From Caulobacter sp. NIBR1757 (GTDB lineage: Bacteria > Pseudomonadota > Alphaproteobacteria > Caulobacterales > Caulobacteraceae), in the NCBI RefSeq assembly GCF_027912495.1, contig NZ_CP115463.1, forward strand, positions 4,406,729 through 4,470,728: DNA of 64,000 nucleotides, given 5' to 3'. Positions within the stretch are counted from its first letter, which is position 1. The number at the start of each line of letters is the position of its first letter. The notes under the pieces are model-generated. The model worked only from the letters and a program-made list of their open reading frames with translations, ran no database searches and was not told where the DNA came from. Positions 55,043 through 63,987 of this stretch are shown one piece after another. The translations under genes were made by a program, and so were the position numbers.

Positions 55043-55494
55043 CCCGCGCCCGTCGAGCCGAAGCCGCCCGCGCCGCGCGCGGTCTCTTCCAGACTGTCCA
55101 CCGCCGACCAGCCCGCCTGCACGACCGGCGCGATGACCAGCTGGGCGATGCGGTCGCCGCGGCGGATGACGAAATCTTCCTCGCCCAGATTGATCAGGAT
55201 GACCTTCACCTCGCCCCGGTAGTCGGCGTCGATGGTGCCGGGCGTGTTGAGGCAGGTCACGCCCGCCTTGGCCGCCAGTCCCGAGCGCGGCCGGACCTGG
55301 GCTTCAAAACCGGGCGGCACGGCGAAGCTCAGGCCGGTCGGCACCATGGCCCGGGCCATCGGGGCCAGGGTCAGGGGCGCGTCGTCGGGGACAGCGGCGC
55401 GCAGGTCCATGCCGGCGGCCAGGGCGGTCTCATAGGCGGGCAGCGGCAGGCCCTGGGCATGGGCCATTTGAACGACGGGTATGTTGGGGGTCAC
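55039..55494 (-). CDS. dut: Deoxyuridine 5'-triphosphate nucleotidohydrolase
   Basis: The 151-residue trimeric dUTPase has all five motifs: [50 protein letters not shown] and [12 protein letters not shown] at the C-terminus. It removes dUTP and supplies dUMP for thymidylate. The start is GTG 55494 after AGGAC. It follows coaBC by ten bases on the same strand, a common alphaproteobacterial pair. Confidence 0.96.
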   Translation of the reverse strand: MTPNIPVVQMAHAQGLPLPAYETALAAGMDLRAAVPDDAPLTLAPMARAMVPTGLSFAVPPGFEAQVRPRSGLAAKAGVTCLNTPGTIDADYRGEVKVILINLGEEDFVIRRGDRIAQLVIAPVVQAGWSAVDSLEETARGAGGFGSTGAG

Positions 55495-55504
55495 GAAAGG
55501 TCCT

Positions 55505-56692
55505 CTAAGCCAGGTCTTGGGCTATCCTCTGGGCAATCTTCATCGCCACCTCATCCTTGCCGGCCCGGTCCCAGCGTTCGACGCCGGCCTTGCTGACGAT
55601 CATCACGGTGTTGTCGGCTCCGCCCATGACGCCCGGCTGGGTGACGTCGTTGGCGACGATCCAGTCACAGCCCTTGCGGGTCAGCTTGGCCTTGGCGTGC
55701 ATCTCGACATCGTTGGTCTCGGCCGCGAAGCCGACGACGATCTTCGGCCGCGTCGGCGTGTGGGCGGCCAGGGTGGCCAGGATGTCGGGGTTTTCCACCA
55801 GGGTGAGGACCGGCGGGCCGTCCTTGCCCTTCTTCAGCTTGATGCCGAAGGCCTCGTCCGGTCGCCAGTCGGCGACGGCGGCGACACAGACGGCCGCATC
55901 GGCGGGCAGGGCCTGCTGGCAGGCGGCCAGCATCTCGCGGGCGCTCTCGATGTCGACGCGGGTGACGCCGGCCGGGGTCGGCAGGCCGACCGGGCCGGCG
56001 ACCAGGGTGACCCTTGCCCCCAGCCGGGCGAGGGCGCCGGCGATCTCGAACCCCTGCTTGCCGCTCGATCGGTTGGTCAAAACCCGCACCGGGTCCAGCG
56101 CCTCGGCCGTCGGCCCGGCGGTGACCAGCACATGCCTGCCCTTCAGTGGCCCGCCCTGCAGCATTCCCAGGATGGCCTCAAAGATGGCGGCCGGCTCAGC
56201 CATGCGGCCAAAGCCGAACTCGCCGCAGGCCATCGCGCCCTCGTCCGGCCCGACGAACGCGACGCCGTCGGCCTTCAGGGTCGCCAGGTTGCGCCGGGTG
56301 GCGGCGTGCTCCCACATCCGCACATTCATGGCCGGAGCCATCAGCACCGGCTTGTCGGTGGCCAGCAGGGTGGTGGCCGCCAGATCACCGGCCAGGCCGT
56401 TCGCCGCCTTGGCCATCAGGTCGGCGGTGGCCGGGGCCACGACCACCAGGTCGGCCGAGCGGGAAAGCTCGATATGGCCCATCTCCGCCTCGTCGGTCAG
56501 GGAGAAGAGCTCGGAATAGACCCGATCCTCGGCCAGGGCCGACAGCGACAGGGGGGTGACGAATTCGGCGCCGGCCTTCGTCAGGATCGGCCGCACGCCG
56601 ATACCGGCCTTGCGCAGCAGGCGCGTCAGCTCCAGCGCCTTGTAGGCGGCGATGCCCCCGCCGACGATCAGCAACACCCGCTTCTCGCTCAA
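55505..56692 (-). CDS. coaBC: Bifunctional phosphopantothenoylcysteine decarboxylase / phosphopantothenate-cysteine ligase
   Basis: The 395-residue enzyme makes 4'-phosphopantetheine for coenzyme A. The N-terminal flavoprotein CoaC half has [17 protein letters not shown] and the PAMN substrate motif ([13 protein letters not shown]). The CoaB half begins [20 protein letters not shown] and has [11 protein letters not shown]. The start is TTG 56692, eight bases after AGGAG; a nearby ATG is out of frame, and an in-frame extension to 56791 lacks similarity. It is the first gene of coaBC-dut. Confidence 0.94.
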   Translation of the reverse strand: MSEKRVLLIVGGGIAAYKALELTRLLRKAGIGVRPILTKAGAEFVTPLSLSALAEDRVYSELFSLTDEAEMGHIELSRSADLVVVAPATADLMAKAANGLAGDLAATTLLATDKPVLMAPAMNVRMWEHAATRRNLATLKADGVAFVGPDEGAMACGEFGFGRMAEPAAIFEAILGMLQGGPLKGRHVLVTAGPTAEALDPVRVLTNRSSGKQGFEIAGALARLGARVTLVAGPVGLPTPAGVTRVDIESAREMLAACQQALPADAAVCVAAVADWRPDEAFGIKLKKGKDGPPVLTLVENPDILATLAAHTPTRPKIVVGFAAETNDVEMHAKAKLTRKGCDWIVANDVTQPGVMGGADNTVMIVSKAGVERWDRAGKDEVAMKIAQRIAQDLA

Positions 56693-56816
56693 GTCATGCG
56701 CTCCTGCGTTCAGCCTGCTTCCTAGCGGCTTTGCGGCGTTCGCCAAACAGGACTCGACACTGTTCACGTTTTGATCTTTTATCACGAACAACGCTATCTC
56801 ATCGGGAGTTCAACCT

Positions 56817-57368
56817 GTGCGCATCCTGCTGACCGCCACGGCCGCCCTGGCCGCCGTTTTCGCCCTCGCCGCCTGTGACGGCGGCCCCGCCAGCAAGCCC
56901 TCGCGGGACCAGGCCGACGCCGGGTCGGCGCCGGCCGCGAAGGCCGACACGGCCGAGACGGCCTCCGCCGACCGGACCGAACCGCCGAAGGTCGATCCGA
57001 GAACCCAGCCGCCGCCGATGCTCGACGGCAAGCCGATGTGGGCCGCCAACCGTCGCCTGACGGCCGAGGAGGCGGCGGAGAAACAGTTCGCCCGCAACGG
57101 CAAGGACTTCGACGCCAAATCGGTCGAGGACTATGCCCGCAAGGCCCAGGCCTTCGTCAGCAACCCGCCCAAGGGGGCCGAGGTGATCACCCGCCAGCGC
57201 GGCAAGATCATGTACGACGCCAGGACGAACACCTTCGCGGCGGCGACCAAGGATGGCGTGCCGAGGACGATGTTCAAGCCGGAGGAGGGCGCGGCCTACT
57301 GGGAAGAGGCGAAGTCGCGGCCCGAGGGTGGAAGGCGCCAGCGCCGCGACACCGGCAACGAGGGCTGA
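56817..57368 (+). CDS. Lipoprotein with a polymorphic-toxin-like C-terminal domain
   Basis: The 183-residue precursor starts at GTG 56817 after GGGAG and has a lipobox (LAAVFALAACDGG) and an Ala/Lys/Pro-rich linker. From about residue 90, KQFARNGKDFDAKSVEDYAR, IMYDARTNTFAAATKDGVPR and TMFKPEEGAAYWEEAK follow the pattern of small nuclease toxin domains at the ends of polymorphic toxins. The histidines usual in their first helix (typically HxxKHG) are not present here, so catalysis is doubtful. There is no immunity gene next to it. The match is from memory of the motif and needs testing. Confidence 0.6.
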   Translation: MRILLTATAALAAVFALAACDGGPASKPSRDQADAGSAPAAKADTAETASADRTEPPKVDPRTQPPPMLDGKPMWAANRRLTAEEAAEKQFARNGKDFDAKSVEDYARKAQAFVSNPPKGAEVITRQRGKIMYDARTNTFAAATKDGVPRTMFKPEEGAAYWEEAKSRPEGGRRQRRDTGNEG

Positions 57369-57386
57369 GACCTTCGGCGTAGCCGT

Positions 57387-57434
57387 CCCTCCCCGAATTG
57401 GGGAGGGCAGGCGCGCGCAGCGCGCCGGGTGGGG
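57387..57434 (+). repeat. Left 48-bp inverted repeat of the DUF559 cassette
   Basis: The repeat is two hairpins in series: CCCTCCCC/GGGGAGGG (57387-57407) and GGCGCGC/GCGCGCC (57410-57426 region), then a GGGTGGGG tail ending at 57434. Its reverse complement recurs at 57821-57868 with 46 of 48 identities, the two differences lying in the hairpin 2 loop. The DUF559 start codon is eight bases inside it, so the tail may act as the ribosome-binding site. Confidence 0.9.
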
Positions 57435-57441
57435 AATTGCC

Positions 57442-57813
57442 ATGCACGACAGACAAGTTCGTCCCTCCATCGCGAGGGCAAGAGAACTGCGCGCCAACCT
57501 CACCCGCCATGAGTCGAGGATGTGGCGCTGGTTGAAGACGCTGAGAGCCGAGGGCTACCACTTCCGTCGGCAGGCGCCGTACCGAGGCTATTACCTCGAC
57601 TTCGTCTGCCTGAACCGCATGCTCGTCATCGAACTCGATGGTCCGAGCCATGGGACGGACGAGGCAAGGAAGCATGACGCGGATCGCGACCATGCGCTGA
57701 TGCGGTTGGGGTTCAGGGTGCTGCGCTTCCAGAACCGGACGCTGGATGAACACATGCCCAGCGTCGTTGACGCGGTTTACGAAGCGCTGAGCCTTCAACC
57801 CTCCCGCCGGTGA
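57442..57813 (+). CDS. DUF559 endonuclease-domain protein (Vsr-like fold)
   Basis: The 123-residue protein is a DUF559 nuclease of the PD-(D/E)XK superfamily. RARELRANLTRHESRMWRWL leads to FRRQAPYRGYYLDFVC, and the catalytic residues are likely D in YLDFVC and E in VIELDG. Further conserved parts are HGTDEARKHDADRDHAL and GFRVLRFQNR. It is intact, has no partner gene, and is enclosed by inverted 48-bp repeats only a few bases from each end. The cassette totals 482 bp. Function of such proteins is unproven; a role in moving or maintaining the repeats is my inference. Confidence 0.88.
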   Translation: MHDRQVRPSIARARELRANLTRHESRMWRWLKTLRAEGYHFRRQAPYRGYYLDFVCLNRMLVIELDGPSHGTDEARKHDADRDHALMRLGFRVLRFQNRTLDEHMPSVVDAVYEALSLQPSRR

Positions 57814-57820
57814 CCGACTT

Positions 57821-57868
57821 CCCCACCCGGCGCGCAACGCGCGCCTGCCCTCCCCAATTCGGGGAGGG
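57821..57868 (-). repeat. Right 48-bp inverted repeat of the DUF559 cassette
   Basis: This is the inverted copy of 57387-57434 with two mismatches, beginning CCCCACCCGG and ending in the CCCTCCCC/GGGGAGGG-type hairpin. It starts seven bases after the DUF559 stop. With the left copy it makes a composite element of 482 bp. Confidence 0.9.
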
Positions 57869-57889
57869 AGGTTAGCGCCCGGCTTCCGC

Positions 57890-59392
57890 CTACCCCAACA
57901 CCACCGCCAGCAGCAGCGCCACGCCCGACACCGCGGCTCCGATCGCGAACCACAGCAGCTTCGACGGGCTTTCCTCGATCGTCATCACGGTCGGGGCCGG
58001 ACCGTCTTCCGCCAGCTTGATGATCGCCCGGGCCGCGCGGTGCACCTCCGCCGCCAATTCCCGCACCTTCGCCGCCGGCGACAGTTCGCGGGCGATCCAG
58101 CGGCGCACGACCGGGTCGGCCGCCGCCCACAGGTCGTGCTCGGGGTCGATGCCCCGGGCCACGCCCTCGACGGTGACCATGGTCTTCTGCAGCAGCACCA
58201 GCTCCGGCCGCAGGTGCATGTCGAACAGGGCGGTGATCTCGAACAACTGGGCCAGCAGCCGGCCCATCGACACCTGCGACGCCGCCCGGCCGAACACCGG
58301 CTCGCCGACCGCCCGCAGGGCCTGGGCGAAGGCGCCGCGGTCCTGGCCCTGCGGCACATAGCCGGCCTCGAAATGGATGTCGGCGACCCGGGCGTAGTCT
58401 CGCGTCAAAAAGCCGTAGAGGATCTCGGCCAGGAAGCGGCGCTCCATCGGGCCGATGCGGCCGATGATGCCGAAGTCGATGGCGGTCAGCCCGGCCGGCG
58501 CCGCCACGAACAGGTTCCCCTCATGCAGATCGGCATGGAAGACGCCGTGGTCGAGGGCCTGGGACAGAAAGGCGCGGATCAGGTTGTCGGCCAGTTCGCG
58601 GCGGTTGAAAGCGGGATCGTTCAGCGCCTCCGACGAGGACAGCGGCCGGCCGCCGGCCCATTCCTGGGTGAGCACCCGCTTGGCCACCCCGTCCCAGACG
58701 ATGGCCGGCGCCGCCATGAAGGCGTCGCGGGCCATGACCTCGCGCAGTTCGTCGGCCCCGGCCGCCTCGAACCGCAGGTCCAGTTCCAGCTCCAGGGCGC
58801 GGATGACGATCTCGACGAAGGCCTTCGGCTCCAGCCGGCGGGCCGGCGGAACGAAGGCGTGGGCCCATTGCGCCGCCAGCCGCAGGGCGGCGCTGTCGCG
58901 GGCGGCGCGGATCTCGACGCCGGGGCGCAGAATCTTGACCGCCACCTTGCGGCCGTCGTGCAGCACCGCCTCATGGGCCTGGGCCAGGGAGGCGGCGGCG
59001 ACCGGTTCGCCGAAGCTGGCGAACAGGCTGTCGATCGGGCGGGCGAGCGAGCGCTCGACCTCGGCCCGGGCGACCGCCGTCGGGAAGGGGCGAACCGCGT
59101 CGCGCAGATGGGCGAGGTCCTCGACGAACTGCGACCCGAAGATATCGGCCCGGGTGGCGAGGAACTGGCCAAGCTTGATGGCGACGGGGCCCTGCGCTTC
59201 CAGCACCCGCGCCAGCCGCTCGCCGGGGCGACCCACGCGGGAGGCGCCGCCGGCCGGGAGGCGGATGAAGAAGGCGGCAAGCTTCGCTGACGGCGGCAGG
59301 ACGGCGTCAATCTCGCGCGGCAGCAGGGCGTCGGCCCGCATCAGGGCCCAGCCCGTCCCGATCAACCGGCCCAGGGCCGCCAGGCTGGCCAT
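57890..59392 (-). CDS. ubiB: Ubiquinone biosynthesis regulatory protein kinase UbiB
   Basis: The 500-residue ABC1/ADCK kinase-like protein supports ubiquinone synthesis. The KxGQ motif is in GPVAIKLGQFLATRADIFG, the alanine-rich nucleotide loop in VAAASLAQAHEAVL and the kinase motifs in FHADLHEGNLFV and AIDFGIIGRIG. Two C-terminal hydrophobic helices (about residues 465-500) anchor it to the inner membrane. It follows ubiE by three bases on the same strand, a conserved pair. Confidence 0.95.
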   Translation of the reverse strand: MASLAALGRLIGTGWALMRADALLPREIDAVLPPSAKLAAFFIRLPAGGASRVGRPGERLARVLEAQGPVAIKLGQFLATRADIFGSQFVEDLAHLRDAVRPFPTAVARAEVERSLARPIDSLFASFGEPVAAASLAQAHEAVLHDGRKVAVKILRPGVEIRAARDSAALRLAAQWAHAFVPPARRLEPKAFVEIVIRALELELDLRFEAAGADELREVMARDAFMAAPAIVWDGVAKRVLTQEWAGGRPLSSSEALNDPAFNRRELADNLIRAFLSQALDHGVFHADLHEGNLFVAAPAGLTAIDFGIIGRIGPMERRFLAEILYGFLTRDYARVADIHFEAGYVPQGQDRGAFAQALRAVGEPVFGRAASQVSMGRLLAQLFEITALFDMHLRPELVLLQKTMVTVEGVARGIDPEHDLWAAADPVVRRWIARELSPAAKVRELAAEVHRAARAIIKLAEDGPAPTVMTIEESPSKLLWFAIGAAVSGVALLLAVVLG

Positions 59393-59395
59393 AGG

Positions 59396-60154
59396 CTAGA
59401 TCGCCCAGCCGTGATGGAGCGCGGCCACCCCGCCGGTGAAGTTCGTATAGGTCACCCGGGAGAAGCCGGCGTCGCGGATCATATTTGCAAAGGTTTGCTG
59501 GTCCGGGAAGCGGCGGATGCTCTCGACCAGGTACTGGTAGCTTTCGCGGTCGTTGACCACCCACTCGCCGATGGCCGGGATGGCCTTGAAGCTCCACAGG
59601 TCATAGCCCTTGCGCAGGGCCTCGCTGACCGGGCGCGAGAACTCGAGACAGATGAACCGGCCGCCGGGCTTCAGCACCCGGCGCGCCTCGCGCAGGGCGG
59701 TGGGGACGTCGGTCACATTCCTGATGCCGAAGCTGATGCAGTAGGCGTCGGCATAGGCGTCCGGCAGGGGCAGGCGCATGGCGTCGGCGACGCCCCAGGT
59801 CATCTCGGGCTCGCCGCCCTTCTCGATGCCGGCGGCGATCATCTCGGCATTGTAGTCCAGCACATGGACCATGCCGTCCGGGCCGCCGCGTCGCAGCTGG
59901 GCGGCGCGCATCATCTTCGAGAAGCGACGGGCCATGTCGCCGGTGCCGCCGGCCAGGTCGAGGATGATCTCGCCCGGCTGCGGGTTCAGGCGGGCGGCGA
60001 CGGCGTCCTTCCACAGGCGGTGGACCCCGGCGCTCATCAGGTCGTTCATCAGGTCGTACTTGCCGGCGACCTTGTCGAAGACACCCCGCACCAGACCCGC
60101 CTTCTCGGCCGGATCGACATCGCGGAAACCAAAGCTGGCGCGCTGTTCGCTCAT
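59396..60154 (-). CDS. ubiE: Bifunctional demethylmenaquinone/ubiquinone methyltransferase UbiE
   Basis: The 252-residue enzyme carries out the C-methylation in ubiquinone synthesis with S-adenosylmethionine. The signatures [19 protein letters not shown] and [15 protein letters not shown] (motif I) are clear, and [20 protein letters not shown] and [12 protein letters not shown] follow. ATG 60154 ([10 protein letters not shown]) is chosen over ATG 60166, four codons upstream. The gene is divergent from mutM. Confidence 0.95.
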   Translation of the reverse strand: MSEQRASFGFRDVDPAEKAGLVRGVFDKVAGKYDLMNDLMSAGVHRLWKDAVAARLNPQPGEIILDLAGGTGDMARRFSKMMRAAQLRRGGPDGMVHVLDYNAEMIAAGIEKGGEPEMTWGVADAMRLPLPDAYADAYCISFGIRNVTDVPTALREARRVLKPGGRFICLEFSRPVSEALRKGYDLWSFKAIPAIGEWVVNDRESYQYLVESIRRFPDQQTFANMIRDAGFSRVTYTNFTGGVAALHHGWAI

Positions 60155-60200
60155 GGACTTGTCCATAGACCGGGCGATCTCGCCGCGCTAGCCAGACCCC

Positions 60201-61052
60201 ATGCCTGAACTTCCCGAAGTCGAAACGGTTCGCCGGGGTCTCGCCCCCACGCTGGAAGGCCATCGCCTGGTCCGCGTGCAGCAGCTGCGCCCCGACCTGC
60301 GCTTTCCGTTTCCCGACGGTTTCGTCCAGCGGCTGACCGGGGCGACCATCACCCGGCTCGATCGGCGGGCCAAATACCTGGTCGGCCGGCTGGACCGGGA
60401 CGATGTGCTGGTCATGCATCTGGGCATGACCGGACGGTTCGAGATCGATGGCCACACGCCGGGCGAGTTCGGGCGCGCGGTGACCCCGGACGCCAGGCAC
60501 GCCCACGTCATCTTCGAGACCGAGGCCGGAGCCATGGTCACCTATTACGACCCGCGGCGGTTCGGCTTCATGAGCCTGATCGGGACGACCGACCTGGACA
60601 GCCACCCCTGGTTCGCCGGCATGGGGCCAGAGCCGCTGGGCCCGGACTTCACCGCCGACACCCTGATCAAGGCCTTCGCCGGCCGCAAACAGGGGCCCAA
60701 GACCCTGCTGCTCGACCAGCGGGTCGTGGCCGGGCTGGGCAACATCTATGTCTCCGAGGCCCTGCACCGGGTCGGCATCTCGCCACTGAAGCCCGCCGGA
60801 TCGATTGCGAAAAAACGGATCCCGCCCCTGGTCGCCGCCATCAAGGATGTGCTGGCCGAGGCGGTCGAGGTCGGCGGCTCCACCCTGCGCGACTTCGCCG
60901 CCGCCGACGGGGCATTGGGTTATTTCCAGCACCGTTTCCGGGTCTACGACCGCGAGGGCGAGCCTTGCCCGAAGCCGGGCTGCGGCGGGACGATTGCACG
61001 CGTTGTGCAGGCGGGCAGATCGACCTTCTACTGCCCAACCTGTCAGAAGTAG
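60201..61052 (+). CDS. mutM: Formamidopyrimidine-DNA glycosylase
   Basis: The 283-residue repair enzyme removes 8-oxoguanine and formamidopyrimidine lesions. The N-terminal PELPEVETVRRGL carries the catalytic proline-2 and glutamate-3. Lysine is in KYLVGRLDR, the H2TH domain has LDQRVVAGLGNIYVSEALHR, and the C-terminal zinc finger is CPKPGCGG followed by YCPTCQK. It stands next to ubiE-ubiB as in related Caulobacterales. Confidence 0.97.
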   Translation: MPELPEVETVRRGLAPTLEGHRLVRVQQLRPDLRFPFPDGFVQRLTGATITRLDRRAKYLVGRLDRDDVLVMHLGMTGRFEIDGHTPGEFGRAVTPDARHAHVIFETEAGAMVTYYDPRRFGFMSLIGTTDLDSHPWFAGMGPEPLGPDFTADTLIKAFAGRKQGPKTLLLDQRVVAGLGNIYVSEALHRVGISPLKPAGSIAKKRIPPLVAAIKDVLAEAVEVGGSTLRDFAAADGALGYFQHRFRVYDREGEPCPKPGCGGTIARVVQAGRSTFYCPTCQK

Positions 61053-61056
61053 GGGG

Positions 61057-61857
61057 CTACAGCCCGAAGTCGTAGCCGAAGTCGTACTTCAGGTGCTCGC
61101 GCAGGATCGGCTTCAGGACCGCGTCGGCCTCATCCGTCCACACCGTGTCGCCGACCCCGTCGGGCCGCACGCCCTTGCCGGTGGCGTTGGGGTTGTGGAA
61201 GGCCAGCATGTTTTCCTTGGCCCCGGCGATGACGCCCTTGTCGATGGCGTCGGCCGGCAGGACCACGCCCAGGTGTCGCGCCAGCTGGTCCAGTGACCCG
61301 GCCGTATCGCGCCGGAAGTCCTCGTATTTCAGGACCAGGGTCTCGGCCGGATAGTGCTTCCGCACCGACCCCCAGCGATTCATGAAGCGGATGTACCACC
61401 AGACATCGACGACGTATTTCTTGTCCCAGGGATCGCCCGCCACATAGGTCACGAAGGGGACGTCGTACTTTTCCTTCCACTTCTCGTAGTTGGAAATCAG
61501 CACGTCGCGCATGTCCCGCACCACCACGCCATACTTCGGCAACGGCGCGATGGCGCGGATCAGCGGCCACTCCACCGCATAGGCCGGGATCGAATGGCTG
61601 GAGGCGACGCGGGGCACGCCGGGCAGGTTGAGCTTGTGCTTGGGGTTGCCGATGACGGCATTGCTGTCGTTGTTGTTGTAGAACTTCGGCCCCTCGACCC
61701 CGTAGTGGTGGGCCATGGCCCAGCTCAGCATCCATTTGATCCAGTGGGTGCCCGAATGCTGGCCGGTGACCAGATAGCCGTCCCAGTTGCGGTGCTTGAT
61801 GAGCGACCAGTTGGTCATCTCGCGATTGAAGCTGTGCAGGGCGTGGGCGGTGTTCAT
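61057..61857 (-). CDS. Sulfotransferase-domain protein
   Basis: The 266-residue protein has a Sulfotransfer-type fold. The 5'-PSB loop for PAPS is probably VTGQHSGTHWIKWML (residues about 31-45) and the 3'-phosphate region VVVRDMRDVLISNYEKWK. LVLKYEDFRRDTAGSLDQLARHLG resembles the dimer and KxxxFxxxxxG areas. The acceptor is unknown; lipid or polysaccharide are possible. ATG 61857 is the likely start; TTG 61881 would add eight residues. Confidence 0.82.
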   Translation of the reverse strand: MNTAHALHSFNREMTNWSLIKHRNWDGYLVTGQHSGTHWIKWMLSWAMAHHYGVEGPKFYNNNDSNAVIGNPKHKLNLPGVPRVASSHSIPAYAVEWPLIRAIAPLPKYGVVVRDMRDVLISNYEKWKEKYDVPFVTYVAGDPWDKKYVVDVWWYIRFMNRWGSVRKHYPAETLVLKYEDFRRDTAGSLDQLARHLGVVLPADAIDKGVIAGAKENMLAFHNPNATGKGVRPDGVGDTVWTDEADAVLKPILREHLKYDFGYDFGL

Positions 61858-61898
61858 CTGGCTCTTGAGCGGCGCGATCAAAGGATTAAGAACCGCGT

Positions 61899-62678
61899 AT
61901 GACCTACCAGACCCTTCTCGTCGAGACGCCGCACGACGGCGTTCTGCTCGTCCGCCTCAACCGCCCCGAGGCGCTGAACGCCCTCAACAGTGAGCTGCTG
62001 GGGGAACTGGGCCAGGTTCTCGACGCCGCCGAGGGCGACGCGACCGTGCGCTGCCTGGTGCTGACCGGCTCGGAAAAGGCCTTCGCGGCCGGGGCCGACA
62101 TCAAGGAGATGTCCGACAAGACCTATGCCGAGATGTTCAAGCTGGACTTCTTCACGGCGGCGGCGCGGCGCATCGAGACCTTCCGCAAGCCGGTCATCGC
62201 GGCGGTCAGCGGCTATGCGCTGGGCGGCGGCTGCGAGCTGGCCATGATGTGCAGCTTCATCATCGCCTCGGAGACGGCCAAGTTCGGCCAGCCGGAAATC
62301 AACCTCGGCGTCGCCCCCGGCATCGGCGGCACCCAGCGGCTGACCCGCTTTGTCGGCAAGTCCAAGGCCATGGACATGATCCTGACCGCCCGGATGATGG
62401 ATGCGGCCGAGGCCGAGCGTTCGGGCCTGGTCTCCCGCGTCGTGCCCGCCGACAAGCTGCTGGACGAGGCCCTGGCCGCGGCGGTGAAGATCGCCGGCCA
62501 GTCGCCGCTGGCCGTGGCGATGAACAAGGAGCTGGTCGAGGCCGCCTACGAGACCACCCTGACCACGGGCGTGGCCCTCGAGCGTCGCCTGTTCCACAGC
62601 CTGTTCGCCTTCGAGGACCAGAAGGAAGGCATGGCGGCTTTCGTCGAGAAGCGGAAGCCGAACTTCACAGGGAAGTAG
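61899..62678 (+). CDS. Enoyl-CoA hydratase
   Basis: The 259-residue crotonase-family enzyme has the oxyanion-hole [12 protein letters not shown] and [19 protein letters not shown], with the two catalytic glutamates expected in GGGCELAM and [20 protein letters not shown]. It hydrates 2-enoyl-CoA in beta-oxidation. A comparable gene lies near dnaA in Caulobacter, consistent with this order. Confidence 0.95.
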   Translation: MTYQTLLVETPHDGVLLVRLNRPEALNALNSELLGELGQVLDAAEGDATVRCLVLTGSEKAFAAGADIKEMSDKTYAEMFKLDFFTAAARRIETFRKPVIAAVSGYALGGGCELAMMCSFIIASETAKFGQPEINLGVAPGIGGTQRLTRFVGKSKAMDMILTARMMDAAEAERSGLVSRVVPADKLLDEALAAAVKIAGQSPLAVAMNKELVEAAYETTLTTGVALERRLFHSLFAFEDQKEGMAAFVEKRKPNFTGK

Positions 62679-62695
62679 CTCACCACAAAGGGGGT

Positions 62696-63148
62696 TCAGG
62701 CCGCCGTCCCCGCCGAAGGCGCACCCGGATCGGCGAAGCGGTCGGCGTCCGGCGTCGCCAGCCATTTGCCGAACTTCCTCGCCTCATGCTCCTCCTGAAA
62801 GCCGCCGCGGGTCGCGACCAGGTGGACCGGCCCGCCGTCGATGTCGCGGATCCAGCGGTCCTCCAGCCGCGCCAGGCTGAGGCGCTGGATGCGGTTGGCC
62901 TGCTTCGGCTCGCGGGTGGCGATCAGGCCGCCGCGCAGGGCCTCCATCTTGCGGCCCAGCTCGACCAGGGAGATGTCGCTGTCGATCTGCACCGGCGCCC
63001 CACGCCGCCCCGGCCAGGCCGTGGCCGCCCGCTCCAGGGCCTGGACAAGGTCCGGGTCACAGACGATCTGCAGGAGCGGCGGCGTCATCAGATCGCAGGA
63101 CGCAACCGGAACGGCGAGGACGGCGAGGAGCAGGGCGCGGCGATGCAT
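62696..63148 (-). CDS. Lipoprotein, possibly truncated solute-binding fold
   Basis: The 150-residue precursor has a lipobox (LLAVLAVPVASCDL). The mature part includes VCDPDLVQALERAATAWPGR, IDSDISLVELGRKMEALRG and GGPVHLVATRGGFQEEHEAR. The arrangement of a strand, helix and SLVELGRKMEAL suggests a short relative of type II periplasmic binding folds, but I would not assign a ligand. It converges on the enoyl-CoA hydratase gene. Confidence 0.65.
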   Translation of the reverse strand: MHRRALLLAVLAVPVASCDLMTPPLLQIVCDPDLVQALERAATAWPGRRGAPVQIDSDISLVELGRKMEALRGGLIATREPKQANRIQRLSLARLEDRWIRDIDGGPVHLVATRGGFQEEHEARKFGKWLATPDADRFADPGAPSAGTAA

Positions 63149-63299
63149 GCGCCGACCTTAGCGACCGGCGCGGCACTGGGAACAGGGAATCCGCATTGAC
63201 CCCAGGGGCCCCTTCCCGTATATCGCCGCGCTTCCGATTATACGGCGGCTGGGCCCGGTGCCCGACCGCCTGTCCGTCCCAAGGTTTTTAGAGAGCATC

Positions 63300-63569
63300 A
63301 TGGCCAATAATCCCGGCGCCAAGAAAGCGATCCGCAAGATCGAACGCCGCACCGAAGTCAACAAGGCGCGCCGTTCGCGCGTCCGCACCTTCCTGCGCAA
63401 GTTCGAAGAGGCCGTGACCGCCGGCGACGTCGAAGCCGCCAAGGGCGCCTTCGTCGAGGCCCAGTCGGAGCTGATGCGCGCCGTGACCAAGGGCGTCGTC
63501 CACAAGAACACCGGCTCGCGCAAGGTGTCCCGCCTGCACGCCCAGCTGAAGAAGCTGTCGGCCGCCTGA
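63300..63569 (+). CDS. rpsT: 30S ribosomal protein S20
   Basis: The 89-residue protein is S20: [20 protein letters not shown] with many basic residues, then [17 protein letters not shown] and [19 protein letters not shown]. It binds 16S rRNA. ATG 63300 is the usual start. A terminator lies about 70 bases beyond its stop. rpsT next to dnaA is the Caulobacter crescentus arrangement, which anchors the identification of the right end. Confidence 0.97.
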   Translation: MANNPGAKKAIRKIERRTEVNKARRSRVRTFLRKFEEAVTAGDVEAAKGAFVEAQSELMRAVTKGVVHKNTGSRKVSRLHAQLKKLSAA

Positions 63570-63640
63570 TACGGGCTGCTGAAGGAATAGGCGACCCGAT
63601 CCCGGGAATTGCCTAACCCTTTGAATTTATTGAATAACAC

Positions 63641-63673
63641 AAGCCGTTCGGGAGCGATTCCCGGGCGGCTTTT
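63641..63673 (+). terminator. Terminator of rpsT
   Basis: AAGCCGTTCGGGA (63641-63653) pairs with TCCCGGGCGGCTT (63659-63671) over a 5-base loop, 13 base pairs with two G-T wobbles, followed by TTTTG. It separates rpsT from the dnaA leader. Confidence 0.85.
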
Positions 63674-63987
63674 GTGCGCCTGCTGATCACAGCTCTGCGA
63701 CGCATTAACTCAGTGCCCGGAAGTAGAATTAACGATTTCCCTTGCCACGCGAGGGCCTCTCGCGAGTCAACAGAAATATCCGCATCCGGCGCCAAATTTC
63801 ACGTTTGACCCCCCTGATCCGGCGGCTCTAAGGTCAACTTCTCAGCGCTTTTCAACCCGGTGTTTCCGGGGTCTCGGGCGGGACGACGGATAGAGTCTAT
63901 CCGGCGCACGGGGAAGAATTGTGTCTGGAAAACCGGGACTGACGTCGTGGGGGCGGACGTCTCGGATCTCGGGGCTGAACAAGAAAT
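63674..63987 (+). promoter_or_regulatory. Probable dnaA promoter and leader
   Basis: The 314-base gap holds no gene. It contains GANTC sites (GAGTC at 63764-63768 and 63893-63897; a further GATTC at 63656-63660 inside the terminator). A candidate -35 TTGACC (63805-63810) precedes TCTAAG after 16 bases. A long untranslated leader and a GANTC-controlled promoter are known for Caulobacter dnaA, which this resembles. Confidence 0.45.
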
